DNA of 64,000 nt from Psychrobacillus sp044762745 (lineage in GTDB: Bacteria; Bacillota; Bacilli; Bacillales_A; Planococcaceae): NCBI RefSeq assembly GCF_044762745.1, contig NZ_JBIWEX010000003.1, positions 62,001 to 126,000 on the forward strand. Reading direction: 5' to 3'. Every line of letters begins with the position of its first letter. The stretch's first letter is position 1. The notes under the pieces were generated by a model. It did not search any database. It had not been told where the DNA came from and worked only from the letters and a program-made list of their open reading frames with translations. Position numbers and translations under genes: made by a program. This document shows, piece by piece, positions 34,239 to 43,347 of the stretch.

Positions 34239-34511
34239 TTATTTTACTTTTCTTTCTACTAATAACTTTAAAGCAGTTCGATCTTCACCTGAAATTACAA
34301 TATCTGTGAAAGCAGGTGAACAAGTTAAGTCTGTACCACTAGGTGCAACAAATCCTCTTGCAATGGCAATTGCTTTAATTGCCTGATTTAATGCGCCTGC
34401 CCCTACTGCTTGCATCTCTGCATACCCTTGTTCTCTAATTACTGCAACAAGTGCTCCAGCAACGGAATTGGGGTTAGAACGAGAAGATACTTTTAAAGAA
34501 TCCACTATCAT
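34239..34511 (-). CDS. spoVS: Stage V sporulation protein S
   Basis: 90 aa, close to the 86-aa SpoVS (LKVSSRSNPNSVAGALV, then the near-invariant AIARGFVAPSGTDL and AFTDIVISGEDRTA). SpoVS is a small Alba-like nucleic-acid-binding protein needed for spore coat and cortex formation at stage V. The start ATG at 34511 adds a few residues relative to the B. subtilis protein. Position between ymdB and kor genes keeps the B. subtilis order ymdB-spoVS. Confidence 0.96.
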   Translation of the reverse strand: MIVDSLKVSSRSNPNSVAGALVAVIREQGYAEMQAVGAGALNQAIKAIAIARGFVAPSGTDLTCSPAFTDIVISGEDRTALKLLVERKVK

Positions 34512-34590
34512 TTCTCCTTTTATAGCTAGATTATGAACTTGCTTTCGTCCATACCCTACCTTATGCTTCGAAGAAAATTTTTAGACTCTT

Positions 34591-35388
34591 TTACCCTTGA
34601 AATGGGTAGTCATCATTAATATAGACACGTTCTTGATGAATAGCTTTTCCCGTAGAATTATCTACTTCCACAAAAAATCCACTTAATACAGAACGACCAC
34701 TTTTTGGCACTTCAAAACGAGTTGGCATATTCGTTTGGAAACGATATAACACGTCTTCTTTTTTCATCCCTAGTACTTCATCATAGGGTCCCGTCATACC
34801 TACGTCTGTAATATAAGCGGTCCCACCTGGTAATATGCGAGAATCGGCTGTTTGTACATGCGTATGCGTTCCAACAACAACAGATGCTTTTCCATCTAGA
34901 TGCCATCCAAAAGCAATTTTTTCACTCGTTGCTTCCGCATGAAAATCCACAAAAACAATCGGCGATACTTTCTTCGCCTCCTCTACTAACTCCGTTGCTT
35001 TTATAAACGGATCATCATGAGGCGGTAAAAATGTTCTTCCGTGCATATTAATAACTGAAATAGTATGCCCGTTTTTCGTCACAGACGTCATCCCTTTACC
35101 TGGTGCTTCTTCTGAGAAATTGGCTGGACGAATCAAATAATCCGTATCATCAATAAAATCCATAATTTCTTTTTGATCCCAAGTATGATTCCCCATCGTT
35201 ACGACATCCACACCCATATGCAGCAAGGATTGGAAAATATTCTTCGTAATTCCGCGACCAGCTGCAGCATTTTCACCGTTTGCAATAACAACATCCGGGT
35301 TATATTTCCTTTTTAATCTCGGTAAATAACTTTCTAGTGTGTCTCTACCAATCGAACCGACGATATCCCCTATAAATAAAATCTTCAT
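34591..35388 (-). CDS. ymdB: YmdB metallophosphoesterase (2',3'-cyclic nucleotide phosphodiesterase)
   Basis: A 265-aa calcineurin-like phosphoesterase of the YmdB family. Metal-ligand blocks are FIGDIVGSIGRD (4-15), ANGENAAAGRG, TMGNHTWDQKE and VGTHTHVQTAD. In B. subtilis it acts on cyclic nucleotides and steers biofilm versus motility fate and RNase Y-related mRNA levels. It follows rny as in B. subtilis, with a terminator between. Confidence 0.93.
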   Translation of the reverse strand: MKILFIGDIVGSIGRDTLESYLPRLKRKYNPDVVIANGENAAAGRGITKNIFQSLLHMGVDVVTMGNHTWDQKEIMDFIDDTDYLIRPANFSEEAPGKGMTSVTKNGHTISVINMHGRTFLPPHDDPFIKATELVEEAKKVSPIVFVDFHAEATSEKIAFGWHLDGKASVVVGTHTHVQTADSRILPGGTAYITDVGMTGPYDEVLGMKKEDVLYRFQTNMPTRFEVPKSGRSVLSGFFVEVDNSTGKAIHQERVYINDDYPFQG

Positions 35389-35410
35389 TATTCAACCACT
35401 TCCTTAACGA

Positions 35411-35436
35411 AAAAAAGGCTTCTTATTAGAAGCCTT
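35411..35436 (-). terminator. Terminator after rny
   Basis: AAGGCTTC (35415-35422) pairs with GAAGCCTT (35429-35436) around a 6-nt loop, then CCTTTTTTTCG leftwards. Confidence 0.85.
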
Positions 35437-35440
35437 CCTT

Positions 35441-37003
35441 CTATTTTGCGTATTCTACAGCTCTTGTTTCTCTAATGACCGTAACTTTAATATGACCAGG
35501 ATAATCGAGTTCTTCCTCGATTCGCTTACGAATATCCCTTGCCAAACGATGAGCAGAAATATCATCTATTTGATCTGGGCGTACCATAATACGAATCTCT
35601 CTTCCTGCTTGAATGGCAAAAGATTTTTCCACCCCATCATAGGATTCCGAAATTTCTTCTAGTTTTTCTAAACGACGAATGTAGTTTTCTAATGTTTCAC
35701 TTCTTGCACCAGGTCGTGCTGCGGATAAAGCATCTGCAGCTGCTACTAATACAGCAATAACAGAAGTGGCTTCAGTATCCCCGTGGTGAGAAGCAATACT
35801 ATTAATAACGACTGGATGTTCTTTGTATTTCGTCGCAAGCTCGACGCCAATTTCTACATGGCTTCCTTCTACTTCATGGTCAATCGCTTTCCCAATATCG
35901 TGAAGTAATCCTGCGCGTCTTGCAAGGGTCACATCTTCTCCAAGTTCAGCAGCAAGTAAACCGGCTAAAACCGCTACTTCTGTTGAATGCTTCAATACGT
36001 TTTGACCATAGCTTGTACGATAACGCAATCTTCCAAGAATCTTGATCAAGTCAGGATGTAAATTATGAACACCTACATCAAATGTAGTTTGTTCTCCGAT
36101 TTCTCGAATCTGTTCATCAACTTCCCGTCTCGATTTTTCTACCATTTCTTCAATACGTGCTGGATGAATCCGTCCGTCTTGTACTAATTTTTCTAGTGCT
36201 AGACGAGCAGTTTCTCTTCGTATCGGATCGAATCCTGATAGTATAACAGCTTCTGGTGTATCATCAATAATTAAATCGATTCCAGTTAAAGTTTCGAGCG
36301 TACGAATGTTCCGACCTTCACGACCAATGATACGACCTTTCATTTCGTCATTCGGTAGATTAACAACGGAAACAGTTGTTTCTGCTACATGATCAGCTGC
36401 AAATCGTTGTAACGCGAGTGAAAGAATTTCACGAGCCTTCTTATCAGACTCTTCTTTTGCTCTTGTCTCTGATTCTTTCGTCATTACAGCAATATCAGTA
36501 GCAAGCTCATTTTCTACTTCTCGAAGAATAACTGCTCTTGCTTCTTCACGAGTTAACGTAGAAATTCGTTCAAGTTCACTTTGTTGTTTATCAACAAGCT
36601 CGTCCACTTTACTTTCTTTCCGTTCGATATGCTGTTGTCTTTCGGTTAGAGCATCTTCTTTACGCTCAAGACCTACTTCTCTCTTGTTTAGAGCATCATC
36701 CTTACGATCAAGGTTCTCTTCTCTTTGTAATAACCGATTTTCCTGTTTTTGCAGTTCCATACGGCGTTCACGGATGTCAGATTCTGCTTCATTTCGTAAT
36801 TGGTGAGTTTCATCTTTGGCTTCTAATAGTGCTTCTTTCTTTAATGCTTCTGCTTCTCGCTTTGCTTCATCTAAGATGAGTGCAGAAGTTTGTTTTGCAC
36901 CAGTCACTTTTGAATCGTTCACTTTTTTAAGATAATTATAACCAACAACGGCACCGACAAACAGACCAAGCAAAGCGGAGATGATAATTTCCAATAATGG
37001 CAT
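35441..37003 (-). CDS. rny: Ribonuclease Y
   Basis: 520 aa in the RNase Y order: an N-terminal membrane anchor (LLEIIISALLGLFVGAVVG), a long charged coiled coil (about 30-195), a KH RNA-binding domain with GRIIGREGRNIRTL, and an HD domain with LLHDIGKAIDHEVEG. It is the main endoribonuclease starting mRNA decay in B. subtilis, membrane-bound and modulated by the RicAFT complex, whose ricA lies 6 kb away. A good sigma-A promoter is seen 110-135 bp upstream. Confidence 0.97.
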   Translation of the reverse strand: MPLLEIIISALLGLFVGAVVGYNYLKKVNDSKVTGAKQTSALILDEAKREAEALKKEALLEAKDETHQLRNEAESDIRERRMELQKQENRLLQREENLDRKDDALNKREVGLERKEDALTERQQHIERKESKVDELVDKQQSELERISTLTREEARAVILREVENELATDIAVMTKESETRAKEESDKKAREILSLALQRFAADHVAETTVSVVNLPNDEMKGRIIGREGRNIRTLETLTGIDLIIDDTPEAVILSGFDPIRRETARLALEKLVQDGRIHPARIEEMVEKSRREVDEQIREIGEQTTFDVGVHNLHPDLIKILGRLRYRTSYGQNVLKHSTEVAVLAGLLAAELGEDVTLARRAGLLHDIGKAIDHEVEGSHVEIGVELATKYKEHPVVINSIASHHGDTEATSVIAVLVAAADALSAARPGARSETLENYIRRLEKLEEISESYDGVEKSFAIQAGREIRIMVRPDQIDDISAHRLARDIRKRIEEELDYPGHIKVTVIRETRAVEYAK

Positions 37004-37110
37004 TCGAACACCCCCTATTGCTATTCTTTTTAAGTTTCAGTCGGCTCATATATGCACGTGTATACATGTATTGCCTTTTCATTATTTAGTAAAGAAATTA
37101 TACAGTTTTA

Positions 37111-37139
37111 ATTGTATAGATGTAGAAATACTCTGTCAA
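37111..37139 (-). promoter_or_regulatory. Sigma-A promoter of rny with an overlapping inverted repeat
   Basis: On the minus strand TTGACA (37134-37139), a 17-bp spacer and TACAAT (37111-37116). The -10 overlaps an inverted repeat TATACA-ATTAAAAC-TGTATA that might be an operator. Confidence 0.7.
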
Positions 37140-37265
37140 GGAAACGATAGGAATATTATTGATTTCACAAGCTTTTTTATGGAGAAAAGACCTAGTGTTC
37201 TAAAGGAACGCAACTGTTTGCTGAAACTTTACTTCATGAAATAGAAATAATGCTTCATAAAGAAA

Positions 37266-37328
37266 AGTCCGTTAGGATTTCCGCTACAGGGCCGACACTG
37301 AATCGAGCTTTTTAAGACGCATTATTCC
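37266..37328. repeat. Partial copy of the long-hairpin intergenic repeat
   Basis: Read on the minus strand it begins GGAATAATGCGTCTTAAAA then AGCTCGATTCAGTGTC, matching the end of the element at 63090-63260, and contains GATTTCCGCTACAGG on the plus strand. The other half is missing. It lies in the 422-bp rny-recA gap, which otherwise holds the rny promoter and recA terminator. Confidence 0.6.
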
Positions 37329-37384
37329 TAAAAAGAGAAGAAAGAAACGTCAAATCGGAAAACAAGCTAGTACTTTCTGGTCGA

Positions 37385-37417
37385 TAAAAAAAAGCCCCTC
37401 AACAAGTTGAGAGACTT
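37385..37417 (-). terminator. Terminator after recA
   Basis: AAGCCCCTCAA (37392-37402) pairs with TTGAGAGACTT using G-U pairs, ending in a run of eight T leftwards; 9 bp from the recA stop. Confidence 0.8.
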
Positions 37418-37425
37418 TGATTATT

Positions 37426-38490
37426 TTATTCTTCATCTAATAATAAATCAAATTCTGCGTCGTCTTCTTCCTCTACTTCATGGCCACCGATTGTTAAGGC
37501 ACTTGCCATTCCAAGAGATTCACGAATCTTTAAAGAAATCTCATTTTTAATAGTTGGGTTTTCTTTTAAGTATTGTTTTACATTTTCTCTACCTTGCCCA
37601 ATTCGTTCTTCATTGTAAGCATACCATGAACCACTTTTTTGAATAATATCAAACTCTGAACCGATGTCGACAATTTCTCCTTCTTGAGAAATTCCTTCAC
37701 CGTACATAATATCTACTTCAGCAGTTCTAAATGGTGGTGCTACTTTGTTTTTTACAACTTTTATTTTAGTTTTGTTCCCCATTATATCTGTGCCTTGTTT
37801 AATCGCTTCTGCACGTCTAACTTCTAAACGGACTGAACTATAGAATTTAAGTGCGCGACCACCTGGTGTAGTTTCCGGATTTCCGAACATTACTCCAATT
37901 TTTTCACGAACTTGGTTGATGAAAATTGCGATTGTATTCGATTTATTAATAACACCTGAAAGTTTACGTAATGCTTGAGACATTAGTCGAGCTTGAAGAC
38001 CCATATGTGAATCTCCCATTTCTCCTTCAATTTCAGCTTTAGGTACTAAAGCTGCAACCGAGTCAATTACTAAAATCTCAATTGCACCACTACGCACTAG
38101 TGCTTCTGCAATTTCAAGCGCTTGCTCCCCTGTATCTGGTTGAGATAATAATAATTCATCAATATTAACACCAAGTTTTTGTGCATAAACTGGATCTAAT
38201 GCATGCTCTGCATCGATAAATGCTGCTTGACCACCAGTTTTTTGTACTTCTGCAATGGCATGTAGAGCAACAGTGGTTTTACCCGAGCTCTCAGGACCGT
38301 ATATTTCAATAATACGTCCTCTTGGATATCCACCTATTCCTAGTGCTGCATCAAGTGCTAAAGAACCACTTGAAGAAGTGGATATTTCACGGTCTGTTTT
38401 TTCTCCTAATTTCATAACAGAACCTTTACCGAACTGCTTCTCTATTTGCTTTAACGCCATCTCAAGCGCCGCTTTACGATCATTAGACAA
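37426..38490 (-). CDS. recA: RecA recombinase
   Basis: A 354-aa RecA of normal length. Walker A is GPESSGKTT (about 65-73), with Walker B ILVIDSVAALVP, the L1/L2 loop regions including GVMFGNPETTPGGRALKFY, and an acidic C-terminal tail. It forms filaments on single-stranded DNA, drives strand exchange and triggers LexA self-cleavage. ATG 38490 has a GGAGG SD. It has its own promoter with a LexA-like box. Confidence 0.98.
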   Translation of the reverse strand: MSNDRKAALEMALKQIEKQFGKGSVMKLGEKTDREISTSSSGSLALDAALGIGGYPRGRIIEIYGPESSGKTTVALHAIAEVQKTGGQAAFIDAEHALDPVYAQKLGVNIDELLLSQPDTGEQALEIAEALVRSGAIEILVIDSVAALVPKAEIEGEMGDSHMGLQARLMSQALRKLSGVINKSNTIAIFINQVREKIGVMFGNPETTPGGRALKFYSSVRLEVRRAEAIKQGTDIMGNKTKIKVVKNKVAPPFRTAEVDIMYGEGISQEGEIVDIGSEFDIIQKSGSWYAYNEERIGQGRENVKQYLKENPTIKNEISLKIRESLGMASALTIGGHEVEEEDDAEFDLLLDEE

Positions 38491-38536
38491 TTATATTTCC
38501 TCCTTAGAAGATTCTCTGTTTTTTATTTCTATGTTT

Positions 38537-38587
38537 ACTATACTAGGTTTTTGAGAAATATACAAGAAAAAAGCGAACGTTTATTCG
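38537..38587 (-). promoter_or_regulatory. recA promoter with LexA (DinR) box
   Basis: On the minus strand TTGTAT (38560-38565), a 17-bp spacer and TATAGT (38537-38542). Just upstream, CGAATAAACGTTCG (38574-38587) is one change from a symmetric CGAAC-N4-GTTCG DinR/LexA box, so SOS control is expected. Confidence 0.75.
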
Positions 38588-38619
38588 TTAATTTTTACGA
38601 CTATTTCATTTTGGTCGCT

Positions 38620-38652
38620 AAAAACAGCCCAAAATTCAATTTTAGGCTGTTT
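38620..38652 (-). terminator. Terminator after cinA
   Basis: ACAGCC / GGCTGT arms (38624-38629, 38645-38650) with an inner AAAAT/ATTTT pairing. T runs on both sides; 21 bp past the cinA stop. Confidence 0.8.
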
Positions 38653-38673
38653 TTTATATTCAAAATTTATTTT

Positions 38674-39921
38674 CTACAATCCTCGGTCATGAAGTAATCG
38701 TATTAAATAATGGATCGTAAACTTCACCGCTCTTAGTCTGTTCGTATTCCGCATACCTGATAAGTTTAACTTGTAGGAAATAGGTGCTAAATCGTCGAAT
38801 GCAATGCCAATCCAAACCGTTCCTGCCGGTTGTCCGCCATGCCCATCTGGTCCAGCTGCTCCTGTAATACCGACACCAATATTAGTACCAAACTTCTCTT
38901 TTACTCGCACAGCCATTTCTTCTGCACATTGACTAGAAACGACGCTAAATTCTTTAATTGTCGTTTCCTTGACACCTAGTTGCTTTACTTTTATATCTTC
39001 GGTGTACGTAATCATCCCACCAACTAATGCCTGCCCCATACCGGAGACCGCAGCTAGTTCTGATTGAAATAAGCCGGCCGTCATACTTTCAGCAGCAGAG
39101 ATCGTTAAATTATTTTCAACAAGTATATCTCGTAGTGTCGATGCAAGGGAATCATTATTGTATCCATACACAAACTTCCCAACTCGATTGAAAATTTCCG
39201 TTTGAAGCGCATCAATTAGTTTCCAAGCTTCTTCTTCCGTATCGCTTTTAGCAGTTAGTCGTAAGGTCACTTCTCCATCAGATGCAAGCGGGGCAAGCGT
39301 TGGATTTGTTTGATTGTACAATAGATCCTGTACTTCCGTTTCTAGCTCTGCTTCCCCAATTCCATAAAATCGAATGACATGAGACTTAATGATGGCTTCG
39401 TGATGTAATAGCTTTGAAAGAAGAGGCTTTGCTTCGAATTGGAACATGGGCTCCATTTCTTTTGGTGGACCTGGAAGTAAAATATAGGAATGCGTTTCTG
39501 TCGATAGCAGCATTCCTGGTGCCATCCCGTGCTTGTTTTCTAAAACAGTGCAACCTTCCAAGACAAGCGCTTGTTTTTTATTGTTTTCTGTCATTTTTCG
39601 ATTCATGCGTTGGAAGAAATCTTCAATATAAATGAGTGCATGATGATCTAAAACAAGACTTTTGTTTAAATGTCTCGAGATTGTCTCTTTCGTTAAATCA
39701 TCTTTAGTAGGTCCTAATCCTCCAGTAAAAATGATTAAGTCTGCTCGATTCTCCGCAATTTTAATGGAGTCTACTAACCGATTAGGATTATCGCCAACGA
39801 CAGTATGATAGTATACATCGATACCTAACTCTGCTAATTGGGAAGAAATGAACCTTGCATTTGTATTAGGAATTTGCCCTAATAATAACTCGGAGCCAAC
39901 TGCAATAATTTCAGCTTTCAT
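38674..39921 (-). CDS. cinA: CinA, NMN deamidase / competence-damage-inducible protein
   Basis: 415 aa, with an N-terminal MoaB/MogA-like domain (AVGSELLLGQIPNTNARF, FTGGLGPTKDDLTKE) and a C-terminal CinA domain (SAAESMTAGLFQSELA, GITGAAGPDGHGGQPAGT). The C-terminal part in this family deamidates NMN in pyridine-nucleotide recycling. In Bacillus cinA lies directly upstream of recA, as here, and may be co-expressed during competence. ATG 39921 has a GGAAG SD, 15 bp after pgsA. Confidence 0.93.
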   Translation of the reverse strand: MKAEIIAVGSELLLGQIPNTNARFISSQLAELGIDVYYHTVVGDNPNRLVDSIKIAENRADLIIFTGGLGPTKDDLTKETISRHLNKSLVLDHHALIYIEDFFQRMNRKMTENNKKQALVLEGCTVLENKHGMAPGMLLSTETHSYILLPGPPKEMEPMFQFEAKPLLSKLLHHEAIIKSHVIRFYGIGEAELETEVQDLLYNQTNPTLAPLASDGEVTLRLTAKSDTEEEAWKLIDALQTEIFNRVGKFVYGYNNDSLASTLRDILVENNLTISAAESMTAGLFQSELAAVSGMGQALVGGMITYTEDIKVKQLGVKETTIKEFSVVSSQCAEEMAVRVKEKFGTNIGVGITGAAGPDGHGGQPAGTVWIGIAFDDLAPISYKLNLSGMRNTNRLRAVKFTIHYLIRLLHDRGL

Positions 39922-39936
39922 GTGAAAACTTCCTTC

Positions 39937-40515
39937 CTACTTAGAATCCAATAACACTTTACGATTTAGATAAAAATAATCAAATCCGGACCATAATGTA
40001 AAGAATAAACAAACATACAACATAATCATATCGAACGGAATATGGAACATTTCAAAAAATACATTTCCTAATAATAATGATGAAACCGCAATAATTTGCG
40101 TCCACATTTTAATCTTACCAAGCTGGTTAGCAGCAACTACTTCTCCTTCGTTTGCAAGGATTAAACGTAGACCAGTTACCGCAAACTCACGGCTAATAAT
40201 TACAATAACTACCCAAGCTGGAGCTGTTCCAAGTTGGACTAAAATAATTAGTGCAGCAGATACAAGTAATTTATCTGCCAGTGGGTCCAAAAATTTCCCC
40301 ATATTCGTTACTAAATTATATTTTCTCGCATAGTAACCATCAATAAAGTCCGTAATCGATGCGATAATGAAAATAATAGCTCCAATTAAATGCCCTACTG
40401 GAATCGTTGCACCAAGAAAACTGACATCACCCCAGTTAAAAGGGACAAGCATAAAAAACATAAATACTGGTATTAAAAAAATGCGGAACATCGTAATTTG
40501 ATTTGGTATATTCAT
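39937..40515 (-). CDS. pgsA: CDP-diacylglycerol-glycerol-3-phosphate 3-phosphatidyltransferase
   Basis: A 192-aa membrane enzyme with the CDP-alcohol phosphotransferase motif DFIDGYYARKYN...GKFLDPLADK (D-x2-DG-x2-AR-x8-G-x3-D-x3-D), at about 56-83. It makes phosphatidylglycerophosphate, the precursor of phosphatidylglycerol. Around four to six hydrophobic segments are visible. It lies between rodZ and cinA, as in B. subtilis, and is essential there. Confidence 0.96.
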   Translation of the reverse strand: MNIPNQITMFRIFLIPVFMFFMLVPFNWGDVSFLGATIPVGHLIGAIIFIIASITDFIDGYYARKYNLVTNMGKFLDPLADKLLVSAALIILVQLGTAPAWVVIVIISREFAVTGLRLILANEGEVVAANQLGKIKMWTQIIAVSSLLLGNVFFEMFHIPFDMIMLYVCLFFTLWSGFDYFYLNRKVLLDSK

Positions 40516-40540
40516 TTATATGTAACTCCTTTCGTTTTCA

Positions 40541-40573
40541 AACAAAATAGCCATCTAAAAGATGACTATTTTT
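40541..40573 (-). terminator. Terminator overlapping the rodZ stop codon
   Basis: AAATAGCCATC (40545-40555) pairs with GATGACTATTT (40561-40571), a 5-nt loop, with T-rich sequence leftwards. The right arm includes the rodZ TAG, an economical but common arrangement. Confidence 0.7.
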
Positions 40574-41423
40574 GAAACTGTATGACTAAGTTTTGTGTAG
40601 CTCTATCGGTTGGGAATTCAACTACTTGATCATTCATATATACTGTATTACCAGGTGTCGAACCAATACGTACGCGAACTCTAGATGAACTAGCTACATC
40701 TAATTCAAAAGTCTGACCAGCTGCTATTTCTTGGTCAACCAAAATTTTGTTATCTTGGTCTCTTATGTTCAACCAAGTTCTATTTGTCGTAACCAATTTG
40801 ACTACATAGTTTTCAGCACCAGTTAAATCATACGTAGACGTTTCCCCTTGTGTTTCCACAAACGTTAGTTGCTCGGCGATAACCGGCTCTTCTACTTCTT
40901 CCTCAACAGGTTCTTCTGGATCAGCTTGTTCTTCCACTACCGGGTCTTTTGGGTTTTGCTCCGTTTGAGGCTGTTGTTCGAACATCACTTCATCAGTTGG
41001 TTCAAGTAGATCTTTGGAATCTCCTGGTTTATTTTGATATAAAGTCCAAACAATTACAATAATCGCGATAATAAATAGTGCAACGACGATCATCGGAAAA
41101 ACTTCCATAAGCTTATTTGAAGAGCGTCCCCCTAAAGTTCGTCTAGATGGGATCGCTGGAATACTTTTAGATACTTCATCATTTGAAGGAGAAGGAATAT
41201 CCGTTTTGTACGTTTCCAAAAGTTCGTCTCCATTTAAACCGACTGCCTCTGCATATTGCTTAATAAACGCGCGCACGTAAAATGCGCCTGGCATGGTCGC
41301 ATAATTTCCTTCTTCTATGCCTGCCAAATACCTTTTTTGAATCTTCGTTATTTCTTGTAAATCATCAATACTATACCCTTTTGCTAATCTCGCTTCTTTT
41401 AAGCGAGCGCCCAGTTCAGTCAA
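40566..41423 (-). CDS. rodZ: RodZ-like cell-shape protein (YmfM)
   Basis: 285 aa. The N-terminal helix-turn-helix (LGARLKEARLAKGYSIDDLQ, about 4-23) leads into a cytoplasmic juxtamembrane region, one transmembrane helix (about 109-128, VVALFIIAIIVIVW), an acidic Pro/Glu-rich linker (EEPVEEEVEEPV) and a C-terminal beta domain. RodZ connects the MreB cytoskeleton to wall synthesis. The linker is strongly acidic. It follows ymfK by 16 bp and precedes pgsA. Confidence 0.92.
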   Translation of the reverse strand: MTELGARLKEARLAKGYSIDDLQEITKIQKRYLAGIEEGNYATMPGAFYVRAFIKQYAEAVGLNGDELLETYKTDIPSPSNDEVSKSIPAIPSRRTLGGRSSNKLMEVFPMIVVALFIIAIIVIVWTLYQNKPGDSKDLLEPTDEVMFEQQPQTEQNPKDPVVEEQADPEEPVEEEVEEPVIAEQLTFVETQGETSTYDLTGAENYVVKLVTTNRTWLNIRDQDNKILVDQEIAAGQTFELDVASSSRVRVRIGSTPGNTVYMNDQVVEFPTDRATQNLVIQFQK

Positions 41424-41439
41424 CTAAAACACCTACCCG

Positions 41440-42246
41440 TTAAAAATTAAATCCACCAAATCCGCCGTAACCAGTCATTCCTTTGTCCGACATAGAGTGG
41501 TTTTTCTCCATCATTTCATACGAAATTTCTTCTTCTGGATTATGACGAAGCTCAATAATATAATCAAAATCATCAATGGAATATTCGGAATGTTGTATGA
41601 ACATATCTGGATGCTCTACTACTTTAATCGTAGGCATTCGCATCATTTCTCTTACTAACATTTGATGTTTTTCATCATTTGAATTTCTTGTCACAATGCC
41701 ATCGAGGATGAAAATATTGCGATCGCTAAACTCGTCCCCAATCAGTTGACTTCGAATAGTTTGTTTAATCATTGTGGAAGAAAGAAATATCCATTTTTTA
41801 TTCGCACAAACACTTGCAGCAACGACCGATTCTGTTTTACCAACTCGTGGCATTCCTCTTATCCCAATGAGCTTATGACCTTCTTGTTTAAAAATTTCGG
41901 CCATAAAATCTACAAGAATACCTAGTTCTCCACGGACAAATCGGAATGTTTTTTTGTCATCTGCATCCCGCTGAATATAACGCCCATGACGTACTGCTAG
42001 ACGATCTCTTAGCTTTGGTTCTCTAAATTTAGTTAAATGAATCGTTTCCATCGTAGAAGCAATATGTTCAAAGCGTTCTATATTTTCCTTTTTATCTGCT
42101 TTTATAAGCATACCACGACGACCTTCATCTACGCCATTAATCGTAACAATATTTACACGAAGCATACCAAGTAAAGAAGAAATGTCTCCTAAAAGACCGG
42201 GACGATTTATTTGAATTTCGTATTCAAAAAACCACTCACTTGTCAT
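41440..42246 (-). CDS. ymfK: YmfK-like DUF3388 protein
   Basis: 268 aa. The N terminus has an ACT-like opening (YEIQINRPGLLGDISSLLG). The centre looks like a P-loop remnant (GIRGMPRVGKTESVVAAS, about 130-147) and the C terminus is Gly-rich (GMTGYGGFGGFNF). The DUF3388 family is conserved beside rodZ and pgsA in Bacillales; its function is not known. The P-loop-like GMPRVGKT is close to Walker A, suggesting nucleotide binding. The DUF3243 gene ymfJ that normally precedes it is absent; a repeat element is there instead. Confidence 0.85.
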   Translation of the reverse strand: MTSEWFFEYEIQINRPGLLGDISSLLGMLRVNIVTINGVDEGRRGMLIKADKKENIERFEHIASTMETIHLTKFREPKLRDRLAVRHGRYIQRDADDKKTFRFVRGELGILVDFMAEIFKQEGHKLIGIRGMPRVGKTESVVAASVCANKKWIFLSSTMIKQTIRSQLIGDEFSDRNIFILDGIVTRNSNDEKHQMLVREMMRMPTIKVVEHPDMFIQHSEYSIDDFDYIIELRHNPEEEISYEMMEKNHSMSDKGMTGYGGFGGFNF

Positions 42247-42379
42247 AACTATCTTTCCTCTCTCGTTAGATGACGTTATTTAGCTATTATAAGTTCTATC
42301 ATATATGAATTCTATAACGAATAAAAGAAAAAAAGAAAAGAGCATGAACTTCTCTCTTTTCTTCCTGATCAATTATGCC

Positions 42380-42600
42380 TCGGCATAATTAGGTCCGGAT
42401 TTTGAATTGCGATTAGGCCTGCGTGATGCAGGTCATGTAGCCGTTGTCGCATGGATGCAACGTATTTAGGCTAGCATCCTATAACTCCCTTCAAAATCTG
42501 TGACATCCGCCGGAGGCTTGGCCAACAGGATGTTGGTCACTCAGGCGTTGCCGCAGGACGCGGCGAACTTAGCCAGAGTTCCTCTACTCAGCAGTTGTTT
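42380..42600. repeat. Structured intergenic repeat (CCAACAggaTGTTGG type)
   Basis: In the 369-bp ymfI-ymfK gap. Hairpin 1 is CCAACA / TGTTGG (42522-42536). Hairpin 2 is a two-level stem with CTCAGGC / GCCAGAG outside (42540-42546, 42572-42578) and GCCGC / GCGGC inside (42550-42554, 42560-42564). Conserved GTT and ACTTA lie in the internal loop. A second copy at 46501-46565 has compensating changes. Further small hairpins (CCTGC...GCAGG) lie at 42418-42435. Confidence 0.75.
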
Positions 42601-42615
42601 TTTTGCTTTGTCAAG

Positions 42616-43347
42616 TTAAATATACCATCCACCATTTACGCGGATTATTTGACCTGTTATATAATTTGCTTTTTCACTAGTCAAAAAGACGATCGCATTT
42701 GCAACATCTTGTGTCGAACCGAAAACACCAGCTGGTATTTCTTCTAAAATAAGTGCACGAGCTTCGTTTTCTACATGAATATTCATTTTCGTATCGATGA
42801 ATCCCGGAGCGACCGCATTCACAGTAATTCTTGCGTGTGCAACCTCTTTGGCATAAGCTTTCACAAATGCATGCTGTGCTCCTTTAGCAGCAGAGTACGC
42901 CGCTTCATAGGAAGCCCCCGTTTCCCCCCAAATAGATCCAACGAAAATAATCGAACAATGCAAATGCTTTCGAAGCTTCGGTGTCAGTTTCCCTAATAGG
43001 AACATCGGATGTTCTACATGCACTTGAAACAAATGGCGGATATCTTCCAAAGTTGTATCTTCAAGCCCTTTGTACAAACTGTGCCCATGGGCAAAAACGA
43101 TTGAATTAAGGGAAAAAATTGAATTTGCTAATTTTTCGATGGAACTTGCTTCTCGCATATCTGCCTGTATAAGCATAAATTCTTGCGTCGGGTATAAATG
43201 TTCCAAATCGTTCATAAGCGCGCTTACACGCGCTTTATTGCTTGAATAATGTAGGTATAGAGACCAACCAGCTTCAGCTAGGTTATGACAAATGGTATTT
43301 CCTATTTCTCCAGAAGCCCCTACAACTAATGCGAACTTTTTACCCAT
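42616..43347 (-). CDS. ymfI: Short-chain dehydrogenase/reductase (YmfI)
   Basis: 243 aa from ATG 43347 (MGKKFALVVGASGEIG). This ATG overlaps the ymfH end, so translation is probably coupled; a longer frame would run further into ymfH. Rossmann GASGEIG (about 9-15), catalytic Tyr-x3-Lys in YSAAKGAQ and a C-terminal FabG-like YITGQIIRVNGGWYI are seen. Its substrate is unknown; it is a FabG-like reductase conserved with the ymfF/ymfH peptidase pair across Bacillales. Confidence 0.9.
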   Translation of the reverse strand: MGKKFALVVGASGEIGNTICHNLAEAGWSLYLHYSSNKARVSALMNDLEHLYPTQEFMLIQADMREASSIEKLANSIFSLNSIVFAHGHSLYKGLEDTTLEDIRHLFQVHVEHPMFLLGKLTPKLRKHLHCSIIFVGSIWGETGASYEAAYSAAKGAQHAFVKAYAKEVAHARITVNAVAPGFIDTKMNIHVENEARALILEEIPAGVFGSTQDVANAIVFLTSEKANYITGQIIRVNGGWYI

